Program-made: the position numbers and the translations under genes | Source: Cunninghamia lanceolata | Lineage: Eukaryota; Streptophyta; Pinopsida; Cupressales; Cupressaceae | Direction: 5' to 3' | DNA length: 64,000 bases | Assembly: GCA_027924645.1 (NCBI GenBank) | Contig: BSBN01000037.1 | Coordinates: forward strand, 2,852,001-2,916,000 | The notes under the pieces: generated by a model | Told to the model about the DNA's origin: nothing | Seen by the model: only the letters and a program-made list of their open reading frames with translations | Databases searched by the model: none | In this document: in pieces, positions 21,811-36,800 of the stretch | How the letters are laid out: each line of letters begins with the position of its first letter | Position numbering within the stretch: position 1 is the first letter of the stretch

Positions 21811-24800
21811 GTAAGTTTGAGCTTCAATAACTTTTATTTTCCTTTGAGATCATTGGCAAATGCCTTTTCTTGAAAGTTGCAGCCATGGAGAACTATTAGA
21901 TATCGATTTTTTTCCCGAAACATTCTTTGTGTCGTCTCCCCTAGTTCATCACACTTACACTGGCAAGGGCTCCGACTGCTAGGCCATAGGATGGGCGACC
22001 TTTATTCTTCTTTAGGTAAAGAAATTATGTTAGTGTATGCAATAATTAAAATGTCTTAAGGGAAGAAAATTACAGTTGGATTAGAACATATCAGAGGAGC
22101 ACTCAATGAGATTTATAAAAGCGTACTAAGAAATAGTAGAAAAGTAGAAAAACCAGATGCATTTTTCATTAAATCTGAAGCATGACCGATATGGTTTTCC
22201 ATAGCTGTAAGTTAAGCTCCCATACACTTCTCTTTTAACACTGCTAAACACACTTTTCCATAGAAGGCATGAGTTTTCCACAGTCCATGACAATAAATTT
22301 GAGAGTGCTTCTGGATTCAACTGTGTATGTTTTTGATTCAACGTTTCAGATCATACTCAATGATCCATCATTAGGAAGAGGACTTTGAAAACAATTTCCC
22401 TCCCATGAAGGGCAGCGATAGAAGGCACGAGTTTTCCACACTTTTCCATTTTAATTGCACAGATGAAGAACTCTGAGGCCTCAGTTTTCCCTTTTACAAA
22501 GATCGGTTCTTTGATTTAAACTCTCCTTTTCAACACACTCATCCATGCAAGGACTTTCTGTAAGAACAAGCCCAATGAACACCAAAAGACAGGGCAAAAC
22601 ATAACAGCAATGAACATAGCAAATAGGGCAAACAGAGTTGAATAAACTCAGAAATATTTATTCATCTAACTTGCATTACATCCAAATGCTGTGTCTAGTA
22701 GCAATCCAGATGCTGTATCTAACAGCTATCCGGATGCTATATCCAGCAACCATCCAAAGGCTGTATATTCAACAGCTCTCTCCAATCACATATATATAGT
22801 TATAGAACATTTGAAGCCTGGAAGCTTCTAGCTTTCTAAAAAACTCTTAAACCTGGAATGTTTCTTTTCTAGAACATATCTTACAATATTCTTTTCTAGA
22901 ACAGCTCCAGGAATGTTCTAGCTTGTGGAAGGCTCTAGAATCATTTTACAATTTTCTAGACAATCTTAATCCTTAACATCCCCCCTTAAGATTGGCTAGA
23001 ATAATACATAAAAAATACAAATGAGAGGGGAACATTATATTACTATCCCCCCTTAATATTCACCTCTAGCATACCAAGCATTCTTCGATCATAATCCTCT
23101 TTCATGGCTTGCTCCCATTCTTTCTTTCCTCTAGCCTGTTCATATGAGATTGAAACTTCAAGTCTTCAACACTCATTATCTTTTGTCTAGCTAAAAAGTC
23201 ATCTTCTTCATCATCACTACCAACAATACCTCTAGCTTGTTCCAACTTGCATTTCCAGCAATAGCCCTGCAAACAAAAATCACTCTAGCAATATATCAGC
23301 CCTGCAAACAAATCACTCCAGCAATATCTCAGCCCTGCAAACAAATATCACTTCCAACAATCTATATGCCCTGCAGCTGAACCTGGAAAAAAAAAAAATC
23401 TAGTTGAACCTGTTGATGGTCCTCTAGCTGAACTTGGAAAACATTCTAGCTAAACCAGGAAAACATTCTAGCTGAACCTGGTTGAAACTCTAGCTGAACT
23501 TGGGCTGATCCTCTAACTGAATCTTTTTTTTTCCAACAATCCCCTCAGCATTACCCAAGGGGATTCGAACCTGTAACCTCGCTCTGATCCTTAACACTTT
23601 CCTCTTGCCATCTCAGCTACCAGACGAACACAATTTGTTCTTCTTTATGCAGTGAAAGAAGAAAAAAATTATACTAATGTGCACAAATGACCTAAACAGG
23701 ACAATGAGCCTATAAAAGTACAGTTGGCTTAGAATAGACAAAAGAAGTGCTGGATGAGTACCAGTTGCATCTGTAAGATAAGCTCCCATACATGCTCACT
23801 TTTTTTTTAAAGAAACTTACTCTGGTAAATAGTCTACTCCTTTTTTCTCTGAAGATTTCTCAAGTCAAACTCCCAAATTAAGACACTCACACATATAAGA
23901 GCCCTTCTCCCGCCAGGGTTTGAATCCTTGCAGTTGCCATGCCCAATGCCCTTTGGAGCACAGCCCGACGGATTCTTTTCTTCCATTTTAAGTTAGTCTC
24001 ACATACGCACTTTGTATCTTTGCCATTGGAAAACACTTTTTTTTTTCTGTTTTTGCCTCAACCGTAGGAGAGCTATGAGATACCGGTCCCCTTTGTCCGA
24101 CAAGAATCATCGAGTCAAACTCCTAGATTCAAGGCCTTTGGGTACACAAGGAATATATTTCCTTTCGGGACATGAATCAGTTTGACACCCCTTCTCGGCC
24201 ATTAGATCATAGTTTGGCGGACTTTTTACTTACCATAGGTAAACAAAATAAAGGCTTAGAAAACAGAAGTTACATGCAAGCTGAAACAGATTCCAAATGG
24301 CTTTTCAGGCCATAGATCTTGACTTCCTATAGCAAACCATTCACTAAAGTAAAATTCAACGGTTTATAATCCCCACGGAAGTGTAAAAGTTAGCTTGACA
24401 TGCAATGCTGAATACTATCTGAGTATTTTCTGGTGCCATACCATAATACTTAGAAGAAGCTGCAAGTTTGCATCTGAAATTCTGACATTGATACCATTGC
24501 TAATTGAGATGTTTGTGCTGAATAGCACAAAGAAGGATATTTTGGCACATTATCTTGTTAAATTTTGATAAAGGAGCCTAACCATGAAACGCATGATTTT
24601 TATTTTTTTATTTAAATGCAAGCTGGTGAGCTCAAGGCTTGAATGTATGCCTGCTGGATGCCTTGGTTCTAGCTTGGCTGATGGATTTTTCAAATAGGGG
24701 ATATTGATTGGTTGCCTTCACAAATGATCTTGGCAAGCTGGGTATTGCACCTTATTACAGGGGGAATCACCCATGTCTGAACATTAAATTACCAACATGC

Positions 24801-27800
24801 TGTCCTCTGAATACCTGGCAAGAGAATTTGCCCTAAGCAATTGCGTGTTGATTCGAACACAGAGAGGTTGTTGAGACCAAAAACACATCTTCTACAGTCC
24901 TCACTCAATCTCCAGACTCTTATCAATCCTTGACGGGAGCAAGCTTGAGTAAACTGAAGCATCAAATTATGTCAAGTTAAAACCAAGCCAATCTGATTGA
25001 AGTCAAGACATAACCCTCCTTTACCTAATCCTTGTCGATTAAATTCTAATGGGATTGAATTGTTATAGGGATGAGACTTGTAATATGCAAACAAGTAATG
25101 CATTATAAGGCAAGCAAAAAACCTTTCTCAATGTATTGCACAAACTGATTGAAGTCAAGACATAACCCTCCTTTACCTAATCCTTGTCGATTAAATTCTA
25201 ATGGGATTGAATTGTTATAGGGATGAGACTTGTAATATGCAAACAAGTAATGCATTATAAGGCAAGCAAAAAACCTTTCTCAATGTATTGCACAAACTGT
25301 GTTGCTTGTTGACTGAAATTCACAACCCCAAGTACCATGGAGAACATTTATAGCATCACCTTGAATAATCATTTCATAGATAATTATTTCCATTGTTCCA
25401 TGGGGACTTGTCCTCTCCCTTAAATCGATGTTTTCAAGATTGGGACATTTCAAATACTTGGAGGCTAGAATGTCCCCTTGCTGCCCCCCCGCCCTCTTAC
25501 ACCCAGCCACCGCCACTTGTAGATGGGGCATCTCTGAAATGCCCTTGTAGAAGCAAGGGACATTTTAGGTGCATCCCCCTCATTAGGAGATGCCTCGACA
25601 TCCTTGAGATGGCCAAGGGACACATGGACATCCCTTGATTGTCCTAGGGATGCTGAGGAGTCCCACAATGCACAACACAAAAACATTTAGAAAAGCCCAA
25701 ACATCTAACCCTATCCCTAAAGTGTAAATCGGGCCTACTAATACCTCACACCCCCAAAAAACTACAAATAACCTAGTTCAATCTCAATTGAAATCACTAT
25801 GAAGTTTCAACACTTTGCCATTTGCATTGAGAGGAAGAGGAAGAGAGGACGACTTCAATCATCTTTGTCAATCAATCATTCAAATCATTTATCAAGCCTT
25901 CAAGTTCAAGGTAAAACTAAGCAACTTCACCATAGTTTAATTTTTTCTATGTTCCACAAGGACATGCCCCTTGGGATTTTCCTCCCGTTCTTGCATTGGG
26001 GAAGCAAGGACGGTAGGAAACAATAGGGGATGCCTAGACATCCCTCAATCATCTTGGGGATGGCTAGCCGTCCCCTATGGTCCAGCCTACACAAGTTTTA
26101 ATTAAAAAAACACAAAAATGAAAAATAGAGGTGGGAGGGTTCATAAGGACCTCCACACCCCTTTACAAGAACCCTAAACCTAAAACAAAGACATTGACAC
26201 CTAAAAAAAACTCCTTCATTTTGCCATTTTGTGTTTTGTGAGAAGACGACAAAGAAAGAGAACAACAATGAGAAGAAGACAAAAGAACATCAAAACTACA
26301 TCACTTGAGGTAAGTTTGCTGTCCATTGTTCATTTGCACAAATCCTTTTGAATTTTTTTTTTGTCTTTGAAAGTTTCAAACACTTGGGTTGTTTTAATTT
26401 TTGGTTTTTTTTGTTATGTTTGCACTTGCAGTTGTGTTTTCAAAAGATTAAAAAAAGAGTAGAGATGAGGGTAGTGAAGGTAAAGAGTTCTTTGATATTC
26501 AACAAAGAACTAGAAGCCATAGAGGTATTGGGGGTTATTTTGAGTGTGGAAGTGTTACAGGTATTGTGAGTTCAAATAACCCATTTGAATGCCCTTTTGA
26601 TCTTCTAAAATCTTATGCAAAGGGCCCATTCAATCTTAAAAAAACTTTTTACAATTTATAAAAGCCATAGCCAAAGACAAGAAAAAAATTCAAGGGGAAG
26701 TAGAGTTTGGTTATGTCATTTGTATAACAAGGACTATATGGGCAGCTACACAAGGATTTACAGTCATTTCTTGTGCATAGGCGGACCTGGGTAAAAGAAT
26801 GTGAAAAAGTAACCCTAGCTAAGAAGGCTGAGGTGTCTAGGTTGTTCATGGAGGGTGAGGCAAGAAATAAGGAAATGTCAGTATAGACTATACAATCTAG
26901 TATGCCATGGCCCACCCAAATTGTGGATGTTGGGACTGAAAGGGGAGAGGGTTCTACCAAGGGAAAGAGAAGGGCTAATAGTGTTGTGGGGATGTTCAAT
27001 TTGTAATCACGGGAGTGGTAGATTCTTTGGCTGCCGAGCTTTTCTTTGACTGCGCCATCACATTTCATGTGGCACATTCTCCCTACTTCAAACAAATGTT
27101 GAAAGATACAAATGTTGTTGGTCCCTCATATGTCCCCCCTAGAGAGCATAAACTATGCACCAACCTCCTTGACAGAGAGTATTCTAAGGTGAGTTTGGTG
27201 ATAAGAACATGAGACAAACTTGGCCGAGGATGGGCTGCTCTATTATCATGAATGGGTGGACTGATATTAGACATTGGCCACTTATTAATATCATAGTCAC
27301 ATGTGTAGTTGGCTCTTATTTTCTTAGAGCTATTGGTTGTTTAGAGAAGTGAAAGAATACACACTTCCAATTTTAAATTTTGAAGGACACCACAGATGAG
27401 GTTGGGGCCTCAAATGCTGTATAGGTCGGCACTGATTTGGCAGGTGTGTAAGTTAGTTGGCATGATAATGGAGTGTGCTTGCAAACACATTTTTTGGATC
27501 CTATGTTGTGTTATGTTGCTTAGAGAGGATGACTGGTTTGCAAGAGCCATTGCACGTAATGGTCATGACATAGGAGTGGAATCGGTGGGCTGAGTCCAAG
27601 TTAGAGTAGGGGAAGAGGGTGAAGGAAGTGGTGAAGAGAAACAATTTTTGGGTTGATTCATTCTAAATACATCATGTCCAGCATATCTCCAATTTTCATA
27701 GTGATCATATATGGGAACTCCAATGCTCCAAAGTCCAAACCTTGGGGAGGTGTATGAGTGCATTGATAGACTTGTCCAAATGACAACCACTTATTAATGA

Positions 27801-30800
27801 AAGGCCCCACCAAGTAGTTCTACAATAAACACATTTAGCTTATCATTCAATGGAGGTGAGAGAAGCTCAACATTCCCTTCCACATGGCTACCTATGCATT
27901 GAACCTGAAGTGGTACGTTCAAAGGCCTGGCAGAGTTGTCTCTATGGTAGATGTTGGAGTAAAAAGAGGCTTCATTAAGGTAATTTTGAAGATGTACAGT
28001 GCTGAGGATGCTGCCATCATTTGTCGAGGGTGGACCAAATTTTGAGTCTTTGACTTAATCAAATTGGATGTATTGCAGCAACTCTTCGCAAAAAAGAAGA
28101 AATGACTGGTTGCAATAGATTGTGTTGGAAATGAATTATATTATTCAAGAAAGAAGAATCTAGCCAGCAAGTTGAGCATGTTGTCACTATCATCTGATTT
28201 ATATAAGCTTTGTTGCTATTGCCATTAAACACAAGACATCTAAAAGGGATGTTAGGTGTGGGTACAGCCCACAAATACATTTATTGAGTGAAGTATTAGT
28301 GAAGTTAGAAACAGAGATAGAGTACCCTTTCTCCCAAATGCAAAATCTTTGCTGCCAACAGATCACTGCCACACCTTGATTTCTCAATGCTCTAAAAAGA
28401 ATATATTGTGCAGGAGGAGGGACCCTATACTGCCCTTACACTGTTGTAAAAAATCAAATTCTTCTGCCTATCAGATATCATTTTAAAGCCAAGAGTATGG
28501 TGTGAAGGATGCTGACAACAACTGACCCATATGATTATAATAGATTGAATCAAAAAATTGGCCTTTACAAATGCAGGGTCTAGTGAAAGGGCGAGTAAAA
28601 CCATCAGAGGATTCAATGGAAAAAATAACCTTCAATATCTGTCCTCATAACAGGAGATGCCTTGGTTGCAAGCATTTGGAGACCAGAACGGTATGCTAAA
28701 AAGGATAAAGGAAGTTTAAATTTTTTCACCCTGACTCTGCTGCCAAATAATTAAAATCAAACCCAGCTTTTAACCAAAAAACAAAATTGAGTTTTTGTAG
28801 CATGGTGTTAGATCTTCTCAATCTGAGTAGTCATCATTGTCAACTAAGTTTTCTGTTTTATCAGGTTTAAGTTTTAACTACATCTTCATCATCATCCGAA
28901 ACAATCCAGCCTTTGAGGCACTTTTACATCCGATTTCTTGCATATCAGGTTCAGGACATTGCCTAGACAAAGTCGAGGCTTATGAAACCAAATACCAAAT
29001 TTACTGTGACAAGAAAGGAAAACAGTGAGATAGAAAGAATCCATTGGAAACCTATAATTACCATACTTTTGTTTACTTATAAGTCATTGTTTAATGACAT
29101 CACATCTGTAATTATCATCCTTTCTTTGGTACATTGCAACTAACTTTCAGGCATTGGGTGCCAAAAAGTCCCAGGAGTTTTTTTGGGTAAGCTGATAGAA
29201 TGTTTGATCTATTAGAAAACATCACATATCAGCATTTTGAAGATATCATTATGTTTAGGTTTTGCGTGATACAAAATCTTATTTATTCGAGATCATTTTC
29301 CACAAAACTAAGAAACTTCCTCTCTTGACAGTGTTTTCACTTTCAAGAGGAGGCAACAAATAATCTGAGTTTGTTCTCTCCCTTTTAGTTTTCATCAAAA
29401 TAAGAATTTGTTATTAATCTGCTCTTTCTCTCCCTATGCCAAAATGTAAAGGTTATACTGAGACCCTGGTTTCTCTTTTATCTTACGCTCTTAATAGATA
29501 CTCTGTAAAGTATTTGATATTTCTTCACTTCATTCAATTTGCAATTGACTGTTTTTTAGGTGGTACATTATTTTGTCAGCATCATGTAGTTTGATCATTG
29601 AGTTGAGGCCAAAGACCCACTCATAGTCCATGTATATTATGACTGCATGTATGTAGTTTAAATTTTGTCTTGAATGAGACTTCTTGGAGATATAATACTT
29701 ACTTTTGCTTTGATGTTTTCTGTTTGGGAAATGAGGCTTTTTTAATGGATCCCACAACCATTGGGATGCAAATGAGGACACAGTCCCCAAATCACTTTAT
29801 TTATGAATATACTCAATTACCATTACACCACAATCCCTTGTTTTTTTTTTTTTTGTTTCTCTCAGAGTGACCCATCTTTACTGAAATGTTGTCATTTTGA
29901 TTGATATCTTCTGCAGTCATCATTCGAAGATGAAGACGACAACAAAACATTCAGCTGTGTTGATCTCTATTTTGTATGTCAGGTGAGGTGATAGCTAGTT
30001 TTATTCTTCCACAATTTATTCAGTGGTTTTACTGACAACATATCTGTAAATTTGTTGCATTGATTGGATTCCCTTCCTAATGTGTTTGTTGCTTTTTGTA
30101 TGGCAGGACGGATCTACATTCAAATCCAAGTTTAAGTTTGCTCCTTACTTCTATGTTGCCACAAAGGTTAAAAATGCACATACAATCTGACAGTGTTTAG
30201 TTTATTCGCTTGATATAGCAGGGAACATGTTTAGTATACAATACCAACATGTTTAAATTCCACAACAAATCATGTACGATGTAATTGTTGTTAATTTCTT
30301 CTATGTTTGTTGCATGGAAATTGAATTTCTTGTTCTGGAGATTTTCTTATAAATCTTTCAGTTTCTTCTATGTTTTTACTTGTTTATTGTCACAAACATG
30401 TTAATCTATTGAAAATGATGATGTGATCAAATCCTGATATATATATATATATTATCTTTGTTGCTTCTGCTTTGCTTATCTAAGAAGATTACCATTGCAT
30501 ATATTAACATGCAGGAAAAAACGGAGTTGGATGTGGAGGCATACTTGCGTCGTCGATACGAGGGTCGCATTTCTGACATAGAAGTTGTGGACAAAGAAGA
30601 CCTGGATTTGGTGGGTAATCATTGTCTATATGCTCAGTTTCTTTGATTGTGGCTTTACTGATATTCGCCGCACTCAGAAGGTATGCTATGAATGGTTGTA
30701 GCATTCTAGACACTTTTGAACCTCTTATTCTTTTACACAGGCCATTCTATGGTTTACACGCGATCATTTTAGAAGCATTTTTTATGTAGGGATAACAGTT

Positions 30801-33800
30801 TTTGTACATTAGACTTTAGTTGCTATTGGAAAATGATTGAACAAATTTTGTGTTTTATGTAATTGTGGGCACAAATAAATCTTCTTTGATGCTCTGCTAG
30901 TTATGATCATTTATCGTGTCCAAAATTAACTTAAATTATTGTGTTGTGAGTCTTCAATGGTTAGTGTGGATTATATGCAGTTAGATACTTTGCACCAATG
31001 TTGTAGGGATTTTTGTTATGAATTTCAATCATAACTTTTGGTTACTTAGTTTTTGTTATTCAATAATAAATGATGAATAACATGCTTACATAAATGGCAT
31101 TGCTGTTAGAATTGCAGAAAGAACTTCATCCCAAATTATCCACGAATGGTTTTAGAGTGCATCTGGTTAAACATGCTCATATATGCTATTGAATATGCTT
31201 TTGTCAATTACTGACACCTTTTATGCTAGATTAAGTTGCTGTTTGTTATAGTTGTTTGTTTGCAAGAATGGTGGTAGTTCTTGTATTTCAATCTTCGTAG
31301 GTTGCCAAAGAAATACATTTATAGGTTGGTATCTTGTTATTGCAGAAAAATCATCTGTCAGGCTTGTATAAGACATATCTTAAAGTCAGCTTCGACACTG
31401 TTCAGGAACTAATGCATGTTAAAAGTGATCTCCTGCCTGTTGTTGAAAGGAACCAAGCTAAGCTTGAAGCAACAGACGCTTATGAATCCTTCTTTACTGG
31501 CAAGAGGTAATTCGTTATTTGCATTGAACTTCAGATGTAAGTGAGGATTTGTTTTTTATTGAGGTGGCTTATTTGCAGTTTTCAAATTCTCTATAGCAAT
31601 GTTCTTTTGGAGAAATTTATTGTTTTCCGTTTTCTGTTCTGTGCATTTGTATTACAAAACAGAATACTCATCTAAATAAATAGTTGTTTGTTGGAATATG
31701 TAGCATTTTTTTGTTCACGTATAAATATAATTACAATTTGTTTTTTTACACGAGGAGATTAACAAAGTAGACATTTATAAGTTGATCAAACTAAAAATGT
31801 ATGTATATCACTCTACTAAAATGTGACATTTGATTTTCTGGTGCTTCATGCAGTGATAATAAACAAAAGATACAGGATTTTTTGGATTGCATTATTGACA
31901 TGAGGGAGTATGATGTTCCCTACCATGTTCGCTTTGCTATTGATAATGGTGAGGATCCTGACAGGTTAATGTTTTACTGATAAATAGAGCATATTGCATA
32001 AACTGGATGATACAGATCATGAATGTGCAATTTTTGTTGTTGTTTTCACATTCCTTAGGCATGATAATCCATTACAAGCTTGGGATGGTGTACTTGCATA
32101 TCTCTATGCTTTGTTTTGCATGTGTCCTATGGTAGATTGCAGTGTTTGTTGTTTAGTCATACATTGCTATTTTGATGCTGGTTCAATAAGAATCCATAGG
32201 CATATACCATAACTAAATAGAGTTTGAACTTTGAATACAATTATGTGTGGCAGTGTATCATTATAATATTGTGACTCTCTGGGTTAAAAATGACAAGCCT
32301 CTGTAGCAAACTTACTGCTGTTTTGTGGTATTTATGGCAAAGCGCTCATAGATAATTTTAAGAAACTCCAACCTTCTTATACTCATTTGTTTTGAAATCA
32401 TGCAGATGCAAGGTGTGGACAGTGGTATACTGTCAAAGTAGACTCTGCTAAAGTTACCCTAGAAAGGAGGGCTGATCTTCTTCAACGTGCTGAGGTCCAT
32501 GTGTGTGCTTTTGATATAGAGACAACCAAGCTTCCTTTGAAATTCCCTGATGCTGAGTATGATATGGTAATGATGATTTCATACATGGTGGATGGTGAAG
32601 GCTACCTTATTATTAATCGAGAGGTACAAACAAGTGCCATTGTTTTAGATGTAATTGTCAATATATGTTTTAGCATTCTATTTTATTGTAGCTCTAGCTG
32701 GTTAGAGAGTGGAAATTTTTAATAGATGAAATAATAGTTTGTGCTCTTTTATGAATGGAAAAATGGGTAGTTGGAGTCTTGGGAAAAAAATGAATAAAGT
32801 GAATAAAGTTATAAAATGTTTATATGAGGAAAACTATTTGGGAGATAACCATTTAATCGAAAATGACGTTATAAAATTGGAAGGAAGAAAGAAAAAAATA
32901 AATTATATTCATATCCAGGAATAACCAAAATAAGTGAATGGACTCAAAAGTACAATTAGCTAAAGTTCTATGGTAAAATACTGAAATATTTTAGGATATG
33001 AGGACTAACTAAAAATAGAATACTCAAGAAAGGTGAACAGAGCAAGAGGGATGAAGTGAACACAATTAAACCTCAAGCCATAGGATATGGTACAAATATA
33101 AACAGCCTTGCTAGACAAGGACCATACGAAGGAACAATGAGTTAATGAGGATTGAGCAAGAGACCAATAAAGGAGTCAAACACTACCACACATCCATAGT
33201 AAGGCTTGGACTAGAAGAATCAATAGCACTGGTATGTACCATCACAAAATGACCCAAGTAGGATTTTAGATTTCTCATAGGAGAATGTCAAAAATTGAGA
33301 GGGTTTGGATGGACAACCTTAGAAGAAGGATTTGCATTCCTTGAAGAAAAGGAGAGGGTCCTTAATGCTAATTGTTTTGCCTGAGTCAGCCATTTTTAAG
33401 AGGTGCTTAATGGCTCCAATGCTTGTAGTGAGTTGGAACAATTAATTAGCTTGGTGATTGTAGGGACCCATTGTAAGGATTTGTGTGCGAGAAAAATCTT
33501 TTGGAGAAAAAGGGGCAGACATGGTACTGAAAAGGAGGATAAAAGACTGCTCTCTCTCTCTCTCTATCTATCTATCTATACAGTGGTATTTCCTTAGCAT
33601 CTCAAAGCATACATGACAACTAAAAATAATGGCTTCCTTAACCTCGACCTCTTAGAGAAGGTAGAGAGCAGATGCTATGACCCAACAAGATGTGGTGGTT
33701 CATTTCAACACGTAACTTGTGGAAGCACACCCTCTATTGACCAAGGGGAATCTTCATGCAAAGTGGTCAATGTTGTTGGAGACAGTCAAGCTGAATTAGG

Positions 33801-36800
33801 ATGCCATCTACAATACACAAGAAGCGTTTAGCGTGGAAAGGCAACCTGGGATTCAGTGACGGAGGAGAAGTCCAAGTGACTTGAATGTATTGACAAAAAA
33901 ATTCCTCTCTGACAATCCTATTGATGACCTTCAAGGGTAAAAGGCTAGCAAGCGCATCTGAGGAATGCTTGAATAGAAGAAGTTGATCAATCAATACCGC
34001 AGTAGATTGAAGGAGTAGAGTTCTTGAAATGGCAACAATGCCAATATCTAGTGGGGCCCAAAGAACAATCCTCTGAAGAATAAAGTGCTAAGTAGGGGTA
34101 TCTCACACCTTGAAGCTGAATAACAAAAGGGTTTGAGTTTGGGTTATAGAAAAGAAGCCTCTAAATACATTAAAGGCAAAGGGGATTGTGTGGTAAATCT
34201 GAATCAGATGTTGAAGCATTGGAATTTAGGCATTCTTTAAACAGGTTTTTTAGTGAGAATACCACCCATAGAAACTGAAGCCCTAATAACAGTATTGAAG
34301 AGGGTATCTTTGAAGGGATATCTCAAAGATTTGAAAGTACTAGCACTATAGGACCAAAGTGAGGCATATCTCTTACAAGGACATGACTTATGCAATCTTC
34401 AGATTGAAGATGCAGGGGGTTGGTTTTAGTTGGAACAACTAGGCAGCCTTTAGAAATAATGACAAGCTACTTGGTCATTTCAGAGCACTTGTGCATTATG
34501 CTTTTGAGCTTTGACTATTTTTTTCCTTCTTAATGTGATGTTTCATTGGTTAAATATTCAGGACCAGATGAGAACTCCTTTGCAATAAAGTATGCTGCAA
34601 ATCTAGGAAATTGATTTATTGAGTTGGTATTCCTTTTGGGAGTTTGAACATGTTGTAGATATATTTGACTTTTGGCTGTTAATCATGAAGTATTCTAAAA
34701 AATGTGAATATTTTATCTAAATAGTTCTTTGTTAATAATGCATTTGCACAAGTACAGTAACACTCTTTCATTGTCTCTCTACATCTTTCAATCAGATGCA
34801 ATATTGCTGTAACAACCTATAAGATTTTTCACCATTATTATGTTTTGTGCTGTTAGTTGCTGGTAATATCTCAAGCCTTATTTTGGTAATAAGTTCAAGC
34901 TGGTTCAAGGGCTTTGAGGGAGTTCTAGAACTAATTGAGGTTGCTGTCTATGTTGTGGCGTATCACTTATTGTTAGTGCTTTGCATTATGCCTCCTTGTG
35001 TTTTTAGCTGGTTCAAAGCCTTTGTAGGAAAGTCTAGTACTAATTGAGGTTGTTATCTATGTTGTGTTGTGTATTTTTAGTGTCTTGCATTATGCCTACT
35101 TGCAACTGTATTATGGCATTCCATAATTAAGCTACATTGTAGTCTGGGATTATGATCATTAATGACCAAGGATTCGATAAGATAAAATTGTTTTCCTTTT
35201 AACATATGGTCTGTAGCTGAGTCCATGAGAGATAAACTAGTGTACACAATGTTGTATATCCTTGGTGGATACCATTCAAATGGGCTTGCACTTTCATGCA
35301 TTTCTAATATGTGTTTCATTGTCTGCAGAATGCTAATGCATTGATTGAATCTTAGTTCCACTCTTTGGCTTTCTAAATCTTGCCCCTTTTTTTGCAGTGT
35401 GTTGGGGAGGACATTGAAGACTTGGAGTACACACCAAAGCCAGAATTTGAAGGGATTTTCAAAGTGACTAACGTCCCAAATGAGGTAGTTTAGGCTATTT
35501 TCTTTTTTATAAACCCTGTCATTCTAAAGCTCATATTGACCCCCTTGAAATTTGATATATATGCAGAGAGAGCTTATTAAGCGGTGGTTTGATCATATGC
35601 ATGAAGTGAAGCCTGGGATTTATGTGACATACAATGGTGATTTTTTTGATTGGCCTTTCCTGGAGCAACGGGCTAATCATTATGGAATGAGAATGAGTGA
35701 TGTAAGTAATTTTCCTTTTCAAATATAAAATGTCTTAAGTTAGAAAACTATTGGTGATTTTTGTATAACTTTCTATGTTAATTGAGAAGAAAATTCATGA
35801 TTCATGATGGTTTAATGAGTCTGCATTGATTCAGGAAATGGCCATTTAAAGTCTTTATGTGTAGAGTAATCGTTCCAGATGCCTTCAGTAATTTACTATT
35901 GTCCCATTTTAATTATATTCAATCAAAAGATTTATTTTATTTTGTCATTTCTCATAAATAAAACATTTTGATTCCGTCCTCTGGAGTCTGGGCATTATAT
36001 TTAGCAAAGAAAGTTGCTTTTCACCCTCATCTAATTGTACATTTGTCAGATAGATGGTAAATGAGACTGTTACATTCGTGATGCCATAAATTTAAAGTGC
36101 TCTAGTATTGCATCATCTATTCATATATTAGTTTTGTCTCTTTATTGATGAATGCCCTTGCAAGGTGATGTTTGGCTTATATTGGATGATTGTGGATAAT
36201 GTACATCAAAGTCACCTGGGATTTGTACCTGGCTTTGTCCATTTGGGTATGCTGCACCAGGGACCAGAGTTGGATGCAGTATTTTACCAAATTTTAGCAC
36301 TTAACATGTCTCTTGGTGATTTGAACTCACTCTGACATGAATCCCTGATCATTTACTACTCATGCTCATACCATTTGACCTTAGGACGAGCATGGGCCAA
36401 AATATTGCTCATAGTTTTGGTGATAGAAAAACCCCTAGTTGTTGACTTACCAAAAATATAAATATGTAGTGGGTGGCCAATAAAACTCAAAACTATTACA
36501 AAAATTTAAATATAGAAGACTAATTAGCCTTTATAATTGGTATTATATTTATTTAATTAATGATTATATAGATAGATAATCCATATATAATAATAATCTA
36601 AAATATATATAATATTAAATTAATAATATAATATATTATTATATAGCTATATTATCTATTATAATAATTATATTGCTAATAATAACATTATATATAATTA
36701 ATCTTATTATGTTAGTATAAGTTATAGATAGAAATATTATAATTAATTATATAATTCTTTTTGCTAGCTTAATTGAGTGGTCTATTGGGATCCTCTCCCT

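Noticed and set aside
21564..21827. Pro-rich open frame on the minus strand
   Set aside because: It is the reverse of the Gly/Arg-rich POL2 exon 1, an effect of base composition.
23561..23619. tRNA gene suggested by a perfect B box and an A box
   Set aside because: No acceptor stem or full cloverleaf forms and the tail is SINE-like.
31949..31965. Alternative donor for POL2 exon 6 at 31965 (AG/GTTAAT)
   Set aside because: It would add residues absent from plant POL2 and shift the frame into exon 7; the donor at 31949 gives [10 protein letters not shown].
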